NCBI GenBank assembly: GCA_963082875.1
Contig: OY720097.1
Location: forward strand, 8,750,501 to 8,814,500
From: Corella eumyota
Lineage: Eukaryota > Chordata > Ascidiacea > Phlebobranchia > Corellidae
Direction of reading: 5' to 3'
Length of the DNA: 64,000 bases
Made by a program: the position numbers and the translations under genes
Shown: positions 25,330 to 38,600 of the stretch, piece after piece
Numbering within the stretch: position 1 is the stretch's first letter
Layout of the letters: every line of letters begins with the position of its first letter
Notes under the pieces: model-generated
The model's database searches: none
Told to the model about the DNA's origin: nothing
What the model saw: only the letters and a program-made list of their open reading frames with translations

Positions 25330-25600
25330 GGTTTGCATGGCTAAGATATTCCTTCATCTGCTGACCCGGTGGCAACTATTCCAGGTCCTTCAGATGAAAG
25401 AAGAGTAAATATTACTCAGATCTCATTCATTACCGTACTTCACTTTTCACCCATCAGCCAACGCCCTTCCATGCCAAGTTTGTTGGATGACGAGTGCTTC
25501 CACAAATAAACCTGGAACATTCTTTAGCAGGTATCGTTCCGGTAATAAATGTACCGGTATACTTGATCCAGCCGTTCCAGGTTCACTATAATAAATAAAC
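25330..25600. other. GC-richer island with weak open frames and a 10-bp inverted repeat
   Basis: Base composition stands out from its AT-rich surroundings. A minus-strand frame bounded by a TTTATTATAG acceptor and a GTGAAA-type donor reads GTAGSSIPVHLLPERYLL then KNVPGLFVEALVIQQTWHG. A plus frame is also open for about 55 codons. AACCTGGAAC (25509-25518) is inverted at 25574-25583. It could be an unrecognised exon, a 5' UTR segment of the helicase gene, or an old insertion. I cannot assign it. Confidence 0.3.
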
Positions 25601-25725
25601 ATTTCATTTCTGGCCAACAAGAACCTTAACTAAAATGTAGTGCTATACCACAACCTCCTAACAGTGGAGTATTGCGCAACAAAATGGCTTCTAGATTCAC
25701 CACGTTTAGAATTTCTTTGTTACAA

Positions 25726-25782
25726 GTCACGTGATTATGCTTTCCGGTCATGTGATTATTACGTGTGAAAAGTGGACGTCAT
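25726..25782. promoter_or_regulatory. Paired E-boxes plus CRE-like site upstream of the DDX5-like gene
   Basis: GTCACGTGAT (25726-25735), GTCATGTGAT (25747-25756), then ACGTG and GACGTCAT (25775-25782). The first is a CLEAR/USF-type E-box and the last an ATF/CREB half-palindrome. The cluster is about 800 bases upstream of the helicase start, on the promoter side. It resembles the cluster before ATP6V0C at 54808. Confidence 0.45.
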
Positions 25783-26400
25783 ACAGTATAATAAAGAAAC
25801 AATATTTTGAAGAATATGAACTATTTAAAAAAATATGTTATAAATAAATTTTGTGAGACAAATAATTAATTAGTACTCCAAGTAATAAATTGCAACCAAA
25901 ACAAATTTAAATATTATTTTATGAATGCTTCCCTGACCTACTGATTAAAAAAGTTGTAAAAACTTGTCGGCAGATGGTACTATAAAGCAAAGTTTGGTCA
26001 GAAATAAAAAATACATTTTATTTCTTAACAAAAATTTATTTGAAAATGCATTGTATAATGTAAAAGCAAATCAATTGTTAGATTGTCATACCAGTTATAA
26101 CTTTTGTAAAAAAATGAGGTTAATTACGCTACTGGGTTCGTTTATGCAATATTAAATCTATTCTTTAAATCATCGGTAGTAAATAACCAAGATTATTTTT
26201 TACCACTATTAATAACTGAACTAGTGTTTTGTCGATAAGATCTTCTTTCGTAATTTAAAACCATACTTAGTAGCCAGTATAATACAATAACAAAGACAAA
26301 AACATAAATTGAACTTAAAGCGAGTAGTATTAGCATAGGCACAACAACAAAAAACTTCAAATACCAATTTTCATTACAATAAACGTAAATAAAGTTTAGG

Positions 26401-29400
26401 CTATGGTATAGATACAGCGGTACTTGGCTCAGAATGTAAGCTTAATATGGGTATTAGGCGATTCTCGTCCCAATCGATAGATCCTTGAGCATCTACAACC
26501 GTTTTGGGATGCAATGACTCGTTTTCTAGATCGTCGTTTGTATCTAGCTGGTCTGTATTCATAAACAACAAGTCTTGATCGCTTGAAGAAGAGTGGGTTT
26601 TCGAAGAACTGGTCTGGTATTTTTTCCATTTCATCCTTCTATAAATTAATTAAAAGTATATTTATATATTTATTATTCTCAACCTAATTAAAAAAAATAG
26701 TTTTTTTTACCTATTTTGAAACCAGATTTTAATATGCCTTTCAGTTAGATTTAACCCCGCAGCAAGTTCAATTCGCCTTGGTCTTGAAATATAGCGACTA
26801 AAATGAAATTCTTTTTCAAGCTCAAGTAGTTGGCTTCTTGTGTAGGCAGTTCGCGTCCTTTTATTGTCATCGATGTCAGGAAATTGCGGAGGTGTATGTC
26901 CAGTAGCTAAAAACGAACAAAGTGGAAAAAGTTTAGTAGGTTAATTACAAGAGTATGTAAACCCTGGCATTAAAATTTAGTATAAATTATTGTTGTTTAA
27001 TGCTTTACAATCATGGATACGCTTTAATTAAATTGATATATGCAAGTATAAAACGTGTTATAACAAGGCTAGTATTTGTTTCAATTTTAAGTGAAAGCGA
27101 CGTGTGCATTTACCAAAAATTTTAATTACTTTAGCTTCTGCGAGGCACGTATAGTTGACATGTCTTTTTATTTTGATATCGTATGATTTGGACTCAAACA
27201 AACAATGTTATCTTGTCAAAACCGACAGGGTTAGATTTACAGGCAATCTAACTTCACGGAGCGCCGCTGGGCTACAGTAAATGTTTACAGTCGGGAAGAA
27301 AAACTTGTAGAGTGCTGTGTGAAATTTGCCGCCCCTCTTCTATACTTAACATCAAAGTAGTTTGAGTTGGCACTTTTAAGAGTATACATGTTTCGTTAAG
27401 ATAATTGTTACAAAAATATTAACTGAACTATGACAGTATGACAACTTTAAATAAAATGTACCTAGCATTGTTATATCGAATTAAACTTTATTATTCTTTT
27501 ATAATTAAAGACACATTTATCAATTCTTGTTATAGTGTATTAGTACAGATTTACAATTACCACCTAAAAAAGAAATATTTGGTAATAGCACAACAAAAAT
27601 ATTGAATGAAACATTTGGGGTAAAAATGATAAAATTACGGCCTATCTATCGCAAATACTAACAGCAACCAGACCACGCAATAAAGTTGATTTGATGGACA
27701 GTGAAGTAAAATATGTTTCGCGAAGAGTAAACATGCTAGCTTATTATAAGTTCCAACGTTTCTGTAGTGTTTGTTAAAGACAAAAATCAACATAACTCTC
27801 ACCTCCAACCGAGAAACAAGGCTACTGAGTTACTCTTATCAAGTTATATCTGATAAACAAAATGGCTCTTTTTGCCTGGCCAAGGCAAAAATTTAAAACT
27901 TTTACTTAGCTTTTGTTAAGTACTTGATGTACATAAAAGCTACCAAAAATAGCATATTTAACTGATTAATTCATAATTGCGCGAATAATTAGTAAAACCT
28001 AATAAATTTTTTAATTATCAATAAATTATGAAAACCTTAAAAAAAACAAAAATAATTGTTGGGTCATTTAAGCAAATTACGATTTAAAACATGTAAAAAT
28101 TTTAAAATATACGGTTAAAATGTGTTAAACTTCACTTAAATACAAACAGCTTTACGTCTTTCAACGACTGTCTAAGATATATCTATCGTACATCAATGTA
28201 ATAAAAAAGATAACTTTTATCTTGCTAAGTGCGTTTTTTTAGAAAAGGGTGTGAATAGATATCAATTATGACTTTGCACATTTAGAAACAAAACAAATTT
28301 AAATATTAAAATTCAAAATAAGCAAAAATAAATTTTCTGTTTTTTTATAACTTTTATTTTTTACACCTGTCAACAACAGTAAATAGTCATACCACATATT
28401 GTAAGCTCGTTAAATTAATTAGTCTACGTAACATAATGTTATTTAAAAAAACAGTTGCGTGACATCGTGTTTTCTGAATATTAGATAAGCTTGTCATTTT
28501 TTATTTAAAACAATATTTGCACAGTTTAACGGGCAGTATAGGTTGTCGAATTCTTGTCATTCATTGATGTACGGTCAACAATAATTTCATCATGCCCAAC
28601 GTTTTTTTTGTTTAAAATATTACTACTGTGTTAACGATAAAAAAATTTGCAGGTATTTTATAATTAGTTACAAAATGGCGCAACAAACTATCACATAAAC
28701 ACATTTAAACTATTTCTTTTAAACTAAATACTATTTTAAGCGCAATCTAACCGATGTGTTTAAGTGTGACTTAACTTATAACTATTTTTTAAATTTCATT
28801 ACCGAAGATCTAGTGGCCAACAAAACCAGTAAATGTTTTTATGGTTGATGTTTGTGTGAATAAATAAAAATAAATAATTGTTGTCTTAAAATAACCCTTC
28901 AGCAAATTAAATAACAATGGTAAATATCTGGACAGATCGCCATGCGAAAATGTTCTTATCTAACCTTATTGACATGGACTATCAGACTGCCTTGTAGTCG
29001 GTTTCACATAAAACAAAGTGACCAACCTAGCTGTGAAGTGGTATGCGGGTGGTCGCTGGAATTTTATTGCGTTACGTAATAAATGTTTTAAATACACCAC
29101 ATCTCCCTTTAAAATAGTATACTTATAAAGAAAAATATGCCTGTTACAACAAAAAATAACAGAAGATGAAAAGTTATCTATTAATCGAGTAGTGTTATTA
29201 CCGGTATACACAATTTGAAAAAGCTCGGTTATCCAACAATTTGGATATATTTTGCAACTGAAACACTAGGATTAACTTCAATGATCCTATTCGTAAAGTT
29301 TTAAAGTTTAATATTGTTATTTCAACAAACTTCAACGAATACAAAGGAAATTATATTCTAAAAGTTATGATATATTATTTCAAAGAAGTACATGAAACCT

Positions 29401-31413
29401 ATAATTTTTCGTAAGTCGACTAACGGTCATCCTCCTCTTTAATTTAAAATTACTGGGGAAAACTAAATGATATAAAGTTGTTTTTGTAAATTAACTCGAC
29501 TATAACAAATATATTCTAAAAAAAAATAATTTTAAGTTAGCAGTTAAAATCTAGCTGTTAACATTTCAACTTAAAATCTAAAAAATCAATTTTAAGTTAG
29601 TAGTTAAAAAAGTTCTAAAAAAAATTATATATATTAAACTAAAAATAATATATTAAAGGTCATTTGCATAAACTTTAATGAACTTAGTTCTGGACAGACC
29701 GCGGATATGTTTTATTTAATATTCAACCTATTTTAAAAATAAAAAATTTAATTTAAACAACAATTTTTCCTTTTTTTTAGATATTTGTTATGTCATTCGA
29801 CTACCAATTAAAAGGTTTGAATTTCTAGTACAACAACATACTATCGTGTTACTAAAATTAACTTATTACCTTTATAAAATATTTAAATACCCTTTTATAA
29901 AATGACTTTACAACAATATTAACCCTTTTTGTGTTTAAGCTTTTAAATACAAAATTTAAAAAAAACATTAAAAAAGAGCTTTTAAAGGTAAGTTGTAAAT
30001 TAAATTTTGGAACATACTTTAAAAAACATTTTTTCCGTAATTGGACCGTAAGCAAATATTGTAAACCAGGAATGATTTTAGTTGATTTGATATATGTTAT
30101 TTATTTTATTTGACCGGGTATGCCACAAAACATAATATGTCAAAAATTATAGTCCCCGTACTTCAAAAATTATATTCCCCGTAAAAAAAATATATAACTT
30201 TTACAAGTTAAATATAACTTTTACAAGTTAATTTTTTAAGTTGTAACGGTAAAAATAATAAAACATTTTTGCCTTTTACACATGTTTTTTATAAAAAACA
30301 CTTTACATTTAAAGCTTAATTTTTCATATTCTGTATATTAAAAATAAATATTATCCTAAATTCTGAAATTAAAAGTTGTAAAACCTAATTCTTTGTTTGA
30401 TTTCTATAAATTAGTATCTTATATTATTTCCAAGACTAAAATGTCAAAATTATACCATGGCGTAATGAAAGGCCAAAGCTCAATAGTAGCCATTTTGTTT
30501 AACTAAGTTAAGGGCGGGTCAAACTTGGCCATAAATCTCAATTACAAAATTTGTATTCCTCATGAATTAAGTTTTAACATATAAACATGATGTATAACAT
30601 TTTTGCTTTTAAAAACTAAGTATTTAATTTTTTTAAATAAATAAAGGAATTATTACCTTGCTGCCATTGTGCTTTCCATTCGCCGTGATGAGACTTGGTA
30701 CTTTTCATCCACGGAAATTTTACCTCATTTCTTTTTTGGTTGTTATTTTCTACACCTGAACTGCTACCAAGTGAACAAGACCTCGATAAACTCTCGGGTA
30801 TGCGGTAAGCAAAGTCCGCTACACTGTCGGAGATATCCACATCTTGAACAAGAGAATTCATGTGCTTGGAAATAGACTGTTTGGTTGATTGTTTTAAGTT
30901 ACTTTTCCAGCGGTCTGTAAATTCATTTGCGAATTTGTCGTTTTTAAGTTTATTGTATGCAGTGCTACCCATATTGTTAGATTGTTTGTCAACTTGAAAA
31001 ACTTCGTTTGTTCCATAAATATTGTTATTATTACAATTAATTTGGTCTTGATAATATTCATTAGATAAGTTATATCCACTAGTTCGTAGTGATTTATTTT
31101 CATTGGTAGTTTCTACGCAGTGACTCCAATATAAATCATTCTCTTGCGTCGGAGTTTGTTGGTAAAATTCAGAATGAAATTGACTATTTTGTCTTGACAC
31201 ATCATTTTGCATAGCCCATTCTGTCATTTGAGTGTTTCTGGGTTGTACACCTCCTCTTTGAGTAAATGATTTCCATGGGCTTTCCGCGAAACGGTTAGGC
31301 CCATCTCTCGTAAAATGACCCACATGTTTTGCGGGAACTTTTGTCTTTCTGTTCCCGCCATTTTTTAAATAAATGTTCGATGATTTGTTAGCATGTATAC
31401 CGTCACTGTGCAT
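26401..31413 (-). CDS. PDX1: ParaHox homeobox gene Xlox/Pdx1 (IPF1)
   Basis: Three exons, 30657-31413, 26711-26906 and 26401-26638, join in phase to 396 residues. Exon 1 is a long polar, Asn/Gln/Ser-rich region ending in [19 protein letters not shown], the Pdx-type hexapeptide that binds PBC cofactors. Exon 2 opens [14 protein letters not shown] and holds most of the homeodomain: [20 protein letters not shown], then [19 protein letters not shown]. His at homeodomain position 44 ([10 protein letters not shown]) is the Xlox/Pdx signature. The second intron splits the codon of Arg52, so exon 3 starts with RMKWKK. Downstream is a Ser/Asp-rich acidic tail. It is a nuclear transcription factor; in ascidians IPF1 is reported from the larval nervous system. 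Intron 1 is 3.75 kb, very long for this window. Confidence 0.95.
26907..30656 (-). other. Intron 1 of the Xlox/Pdx1 gene
   Basis: 3.75 kb of AT-rich non-coding DNA, the largest intron seen here. Open frames at 28966-29211, 29858-30055 and 29931-30113 have no domain and lie on AT-rich low-complexity sequence. Short local duplications occur, for example ATATAACTTTTACAAGTTAA twice near 30190-30230 and TTTTAAGTTAGCAGTTAAAA-like copies near 29530-29610. It may hold regulatory elements; none was identified. Confidence 0.6.
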
Positions 31414-32727
31414 ATTTATAATACCAATATTTTCGTTTCAGTGCTTGAAATTTACTTAAAACATTTGCTCAAATCGATTCATCTTTATAACTTAAACTAG
31501 TTTGTTTTTCAAGCTTAAGAGTAGAAACTTTATGAAGAATAAATACATATTGCTTTTACTGGCTACCGCGACTGGCATCTGTTATCAAAATGTGCCAGTC
31601 AATGATGTACTTGTGTAAATTATCATGGTGACTTGGTATCGTTTGAACAAATTCTAAGCTCGAATATCCAGTGTGTTTTTTTAGAGCAAATTTATGGTGA
31701 CATATGTAAATTGCTACTGATACTGATTTCAATTTGTGTTTGCACAAAAAATTCACCTAATCAGATTTGTAGTAAAATAGTTTTGTAGAAAAGTAGTTTT
31801 TAGAACGTGTGCAAAGTTTGTGTTAAATTTACTTGGTTAAGACAATTGTCAATCCAAACTAATTAAAATCAAATTAAAATAATTAATACAGTAAAATAAT
31901 ATATTGTTAATGTTTTTAAGCATATTATACCAATTATATTAACCAACGATTTAAAAAGGTGTAGGCTAAATAAAACATTTTACTAAAATATTTATGGTTT
32001 CTAACATTTCAATTGCACTAATGATATTTTTTCAAAAATTAAAATCGAAAAAAAAAGTTTCCGTTTTGGGTAAAAGTTATTACCAAATGTAATTTATTTA
32101 AAAAACGTTAATGTGGTTCAATGTGTAAATAAATGAAATATTCTTGCAACCCGTTTTAATAGTGTTCTTACTCTCTACTGCCCTATTACGATAAAAGGCA
32201 TTACACAATCTTAGGTTAGAACGAATAAATGAACTTTTTGTTAAAAACAAAAAAAATATCGGGTTGTATTGGGTTAGTGCTTACAAGTGTTCTATAAGAA
32301 TTGCGCATGATTAATTAACTTACTAAAATATATTTAAATAGTTTTTTTTTTTAAACATTTAAACGAATAAATATCTTGATAGTGCAACAATATAACAAAA
32401 TAGGATAAATTGCCTTGTTAAATTAGTAATATGTAATATTAAGTTTTTTGCGTGCGTTAAAGGATACAATGTAAAGTAAAATTATTATAAAAAGGTATTG
32501 TACCTGCGTTTGTTTATTTAAAAAATATCACTTCAGTGCAAAACCCGCTTTTAAAGTCAATTTGTGAGTATCGAATCTTTAAAGTCAACTTAGCTATCTT
32601 ATCTTACTGTATTTGCTTAAACAATATTCAGACAACACTACCAGTGTGTCATTTCTTCTGTTATAAAAAAATCCATTACAAACAAACTTTTGTGCCTGAA
32701 ACCATTTATCTACATGCATGTAATAAA
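31414..32727. other. Divergent intergenic region, Xlox/Pdx1 and fibrinogen-like A
   Basis: 1.3 kb of AT-rich sequence between the two start codons. Presumed promoters of both genes. No motif singled out. Confidence 0.5.
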
Positions 32728-35351
32728 ATGAAATTAATTAAATTTAAACCTTTACTGGTTTTCCATCTTATTCAATTTTTATTGGAAACGAAAAGTTGTC
32801 AGACAAATTTTAAGGTAGGCTTATGCCAAAATAAGAAAAGTAGGCTTTAAGTTCGTGTTATATATAAACTGTAATAAAAATACCTATATCGAACGCCAGG
32901 AAAGTTATTGTCCGTCGGGCTGCGAAGTGAAAAGGGAAATGGAAGATTTTAAACAGAAGTCCATTTTGCAATTGAACGAGGCAAGTCAGGTAATAAACGA
33001 ATGCAGGGAGTTCCTGAACCAAGAGAGTTACGAAATGGAATCCGATAAAACAACTAAAAGAATGGAGCTACGCGAATTGGAAAGTAATATACATTTTTAA
33101 AGAAAATATTAATATTTTTATTTATTATTTATCTTATTTTTAGCTTCTACATTTGATCTTTATCAAAAAACACGTTTGATAAAAAACGAAATATTAGTAC
33201 TTAAGGAAAGGGCAAATCTCGAAAACCTAAAAATAGTTGAACTGCAGCAACAAATTTCACATCAACACCGAGTTCTGTTAGGTCAACTTTTTAAAACATT
33301 GACTAGATTAAAATCTAATTACCACTTTAAAACCTATTTTTACATAAACTATAGAAATTGGAGCAGAAGCAATTGAATTTAGACAAACTTTGATAAAGAC
33401 GTCTAAAGTTAAGGGTAACATTAAATTTTTTGCCTATGAAATAAATATGTCCTTTTAAACCGTAACTAAAATGTATTCTAACCTTAAATTGTCTTAAGGT
33501 CCAGATAATATGTTATCAGTTACACAACGGTGCGAGGGTCACAACTGCAACGCTTTACAAACATTTAAGGGAAACCAATGTCGTATAACCGAGGCTTACC
33601 AGTATCCCAGTCTACCAGACTGTGCAGGATTATACAAAGCTGGGCAAAACGGTACGAATACTGTAAAATTTACATTTAAGAACAAGTTAACAATTTTGTA
33701 TTGCATAAACGTACTTTAGATATTAACTTCAAACAATTTAACTTGTATGTGTATTTATTTAATTGTAGTAAGCGGCGTTTACTTGATTCGTCCCCGACCT
33801 TCGAGGCGCTCATTTAAGGTATATTGTAACATGGATGAGGAAGGTGGCGGTTGGACGGTAATACAGCGAAGGGTCGACGGTGCTGTCGATTTTGACCGCA
33901 ACTGGGAGGATTACAAATATGGTAAGTCGGTTTGTCTCCAACAGATACATTTTACAATTTACAAAACACACTACACAAGGCCGTTGGTTTAACCTCCACT
34001 GCTCTCATGTGGAGCGACCTTGAGTAAGGCGCTATAAACGGTAAAAACTTCTGCAGACCAATTACTTAATCAGCAGTTTAGATATCTGGCAATTATAATC
34101 TATAATATCCAAAACTGCCAAAGGCAACTCGAGACTGAATGGGGCTAACAAATATTACTCTATGTCTCGTGACTGGCTCTAAACTTTTTAAGTTTTCAAT
34201 GATTAAATACGTTTTTTATTAACCTTAGGTTTTGCACAGCACGGTAATCTGTGCACGGGTGAATTTTGGTTAGGAAACAAAAAACTTGTCCATCTCACAA
34301 AAACATTTCAAACCGTTCGCTTTAAACTGACGAACTGGGAAAACGAAGTGAGGATTGCACAATACATGTATTTTAAAGTTAATGAGGAATCCAGTAACTT
34401 TATGCTTCAAATTTCAGTGTACGACGAAGCTGTTAGTAATGCGACTGATTCCATTTCGGGTAGAAACTAGTAAGTCCAACAAAACACAATTCCAAAAAAA
34501 CTTATAGAACGAAAATTTTTGGAACCCTAACTAAATCAAAATACTTAGAACTGTTATTTAACGTAGTGTATTATCAAATACCTTGTCCTAATTTTACATT
34601 TAATTGACTTTTACTGTTTTACAAAAGGCTAATATGCACTATGATGCGGTGACATGCCGTCAAAGCATGCTTCGTGGTAAAATTTAAGGCGTTACACAAA
34701 AAAAAACAAATTTTAAAATTTTGCCTCAAGCTACCAATAGACATTTTTAATCATTGCTGAATTTTTTTTAACCTTATATAAGACTTTGACCAATAAAAAA
34801 AATGTCTGTGATTTTTATAGCCCAGATGCTATTCGACGTTCAATTAACAATATGCATTTTACTACACGTGACAACGACAACGACAGACTTGAACATGGTA
34901 ATTGTGCCCTTCTAGCTAGCCCGCCTTTAGACAGAGGACGAAAAGAAGCGACTCGATCTTCAGGTTCGGGCGGTTGGTGGTACAACAAATGTCATTCAGC
35001 AAATCCTAATGGAAAATATTACCAAGGTGTAAAATCCCTCCCTTGTAATAAACCAACACTAATTTTGTAACTGTAATAACTTAAAAAAAAGACTAATCGC
35101 ACTACAGAAGTTGTAGACTAGCCGACCTAAACTGATCATATAAGGTATATATTACTTTATTTAAAATTAAAAATTTAACATCAAAACTTGTTACAGGTGG
35201 CAATTATACAACAGCCTTTTCCAAAAATGATTTTACTAACGATGGTCAAGGAATAGTTTGGAGTTCTTGGTTAGGAAAATCCTATTCTTTAAAACACGTC
35301 GAAATCATGCTTAGGCCGTACAACTACAACCGAACTTTTTACTATAAATAG
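32728..35351 (+). CDS. Fibrinogen-like protein A: coiled coil plus FBG domain
   Basis: Nine exons (32728-32814, 32900-33083, 33144-33281, 33355-33414, 33499-33651, 33769-33921, 34229-34469, 34821-35026, 35197-35351) give 458 residues. Signal peptide [19 protein letters not shown]. Residues about 30-170 begin with [13 protein letters not shown], a CPxGC disulphide-ring motif as in true fibrinogen chains, then heptad-rich coiled coil. The C-terminal FBG domain shows [68 protein letters not shown] (calcium loop), [20 protein letters not shown] and [20 protein letters not shown]. It is a secreted, probably disulphide-linked oligomer. The overall plan is that of fibrinogen beta/gamma rather than a simple ficolin. 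Intron 6 contains a SINE copy. It is paired with a tandem neighbour. Confidence 0.9.
33976..34170 (+). mobile_element. tRNA-derived SINE, copy 2 (degraded, in fibrinogen-like A intron 6)
   Basis: Shares the SINE body with the copy at 16041: CTTGAGTAAGGCGCTATAAA, TTAATCAGCAG, ATAATATCCAAAACTGCCA and ACTCTATGT. The head is truncated or decayed: the B-box survives as GGTTTAACC and no A-box is clear. Same orientation as the host gene. Confidence 0.75.
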
Positions 35352-35666
35352 ATAAAAATAACACTAGTAAACATTGTGTTACGAAAATTACAAAAATTAG
35401 TTGATTTAAAAATAAATTACGAAACTTTTATTTGATGTTGCAAAATGGGGTGTACCTTTAAAATGATTATTAAAGTTTGCACACGTTATCTAAGCCTTCT
35501 AACAACCTTTTAAATGAAAGAGTTTAAAGATTTATTTTGTGCTTAATACACTGATTGTGTTTGCCCAAAACTCACTTGGTAGACAATAAGCAAATTGACT
35601 TTTGATAACTTAGGCGTTCCATGATCAGAGAAATGTTTAGTTTTTGTTAATTGGAATATTGTAAAA

Positions 35667-38600
35667 ATGGTGAAATGCAATCTCGCGTGTAATTTAGTAG
35701 TCAGCAAAAAGTTGAAAAAGACGAACTTAAAACCAAACGCTTTTTGCTACTTACTTGTTTTCGCACTGTTATTGTCATTTGGTAAGGTAAGACCTACTTT
35801 TGTTGTTATAATAGTGTGTGAAGCTAGCTACTTTACGTTTCTATTTTATTTTATAGGCAAGTCAAGATTTATGCAATAAAAATTCGCAAATAAATTGCTA
35901 CGATAGTCGCTGGGTGAGTGTAAAAAAAACTAGTTTCTTTATTATTACCTTAAGTAAAATACTTTTAAATCTTCGCAAATTAGAAAGATTTGTGCCCAAA
36001 TGGCTGCATGTTAAACAAAGAACGACAAGAGTCGGTAATCAGACTACATAACAAAGTATGTGATGTTTATAATATATTTGGAATAACCTGGAAGGCTAAC
36101 AGGGAAAAATTGGGCTACTTACAATTTCAAAAACTAAAAATGAAAAATGATATAAAAATAGTAAAAGGTAAAAAATTGAATTTAAAATGTTTAAAGTTAT
36201 TAGTATATCAAAATAACTTTACTGCTAATTAAAACAACTTCATTTCTGTAACTTTTGTTTTAGACGTACTTTCAAATACAAACAGAACTGTTGAAAGTAG
36301 CAAAACTGATTTAAATCTAACCCGACTAATTCTTGACCACGACCAACAAATTTTGGACCAAATATCGGAAAAAAATAAACTAATTAACACTGAATTTCAA
36401 AAAATATTTGTTAGTATATTTTAACAAATTGTAATATAAATTTGTATAAACATTCTACAGTTATACAAATTTGTTATGTTTAGGATGATATTGATCTTTC
36501 ATCTAGCCAAGGATGTTCGTCAAAAGATTCAACTTTAAGTTCTTGTCCTTTACCAATTAATATTGGAAGAGATTGTGCTGAATTATATTTAAAGGGGGAA
36601 CGAAAAAACGGAGTTTATTTTATTAAGCCAGATTTGTTATCTGCACCAATACGAGTAAATTACAAATAACTATGTGTTTAGACTTTAAGTTTAAACTGGC
36701 TCAAATATAAACGCATAATATAATTTTACTGAACGTTACAAAATTAATTTTTTATGTGATAGTGAATAATGTGTAAAAAATGTACTAGTTTTTATTTTAG
36801 GTTAAACATAATGCTTGTCATATTATGAAATGCAATAATACGTTTACATCCAGACGTTCAAACAAAATTTCACATCAACTATATATCGTTAAATTTTCTT
36901 TTACAGGTTTACTGTGATATGGAAGATGCTGGCGGAGGATGGACTATAATCCAAAGAAGGTTTGACGGAAGTTTAAATTTTAACAGAAATTGGAATGATT
37001 ATAGAAATGGATTTGGACAGTGGAGTTGCAACAACGTGGGAGAACTATGGCTCGGAAACCAAAATATTTACAAGTAAGTAATATATTTGTTTACACCTTG
37101 TTTACTTGAAATCATAAATAGTTTCTTGTTCTCAAAATTGAGCCAAAATATTGGTAATGTTTAATAAGCGTAATTGAAAAAAAATCCTCCTTAAAAACTC
37201 AAGTTAAATACAGCAGTTTGCAATTACAAATTTACTTTTCTTATAACAATTTACCGAAATTTTGTTAAGATTATGGTTTTAAATACCCTTTATTTCAGAT
37301 TAACCCAGCAAAATAAACAACAGTTAAAAATAGATCTTAGTTCGTGGAAGAAAGAGGAGAGATATGCTTGGTATAGGTATACAAACTTGTTTTTCAAAAA
37401 AATCAAATTTATGAAATTTGCAAATGAATATTCGTTTTAGACTTACCTTTAATTTATTTTTTAACCAGTTATTTTCGAATTGGAAACGAGACAGAGCGAT
37501 ATAGATTACGATTTATAGAAGGTTATAGACGAGATCCGAACGAAGATATAGGAAATGCGTTTCGGGGTTTCGCTGATCGTCACGTCGAAGACCAAAAGAA
37601 AATGGAGTTTTCTATTAGAAACTATAACAATCGAGCTTCAACAAGTAATTGTGCAAGTAGGTTAAGATTATTAATACAATATTGTGTTTATAACTGTAAA
37701 AGCACAAGCGTTAAAAAGCCTAATAAAAGCTAAGTAAACACTAAGTGACAAATTAATTACAAATACCCTCTTTGTGAATATTTTTTCTCTATATAAATAG
37801 GAGGACTAAACACAAAATAATTTTTGTTACCTTGCTCATTTTCTAGTTGCTTTTGGTAGTTTTAAATATCATTAAGACACAATGAACCTTTTGATTGGTT
37901 TTGGGCTTAATGGAAGTATTTTTTTATTCATATCACCTCAAGGTAGTAAGTTTTGAATTTTTATAGGGGCAGGGTGTGCAAGTAGATCGTGTTTAAGCTA
38001 TCTGTGCAGGGCTCAAGCTCGACAAGAATTTTTATTTTTTTTTTCCGCATCACCTTAAGGTGATAGGCTTTATATTTTTTAAAGAAGAGTGTGTTGTAAT
38101 GACGTGGTGAGTTATCCGTAAATACTGGGCTCAAGTGCAAATAGTGTGACAATGGTTCGGCTCAGCCCCAAAATCTTTTGACTCGCAGTTCGCTGCCATG
38201 GCCGCTTAACCACACTACCGGACTAAGCCCGTCTATAGCAGCTTACTCAAGAGCGCCACGATATGGACACGGGTGGAATGGAACAATTGACCATTAAGTG
38301 ATGTTGTTAAACCAAGTGATCAAACCATTATAAACTGCTACTGTCCGTTAAAGAGTTATTAAAAGCTGTCGGAAAAAGCGAAAAGTTATCAAAGGTTAAG
38401 GCAAATTGCGCTAGATTAAAACTTAATGCAGCACATGCGTTTTTAAGGTGGTACTGGCGGCTGGTGGTTTAACAAATGCAATTTAGCAAATTTGAATTCG
38501 AATTGGCATCACTACGGAAAATCAAAACAAGCTATACTAAGAAGTAAGACTATAATGGGCAATATAATTAAATTACCCGTCAAATTTATTATTTTTTAAT

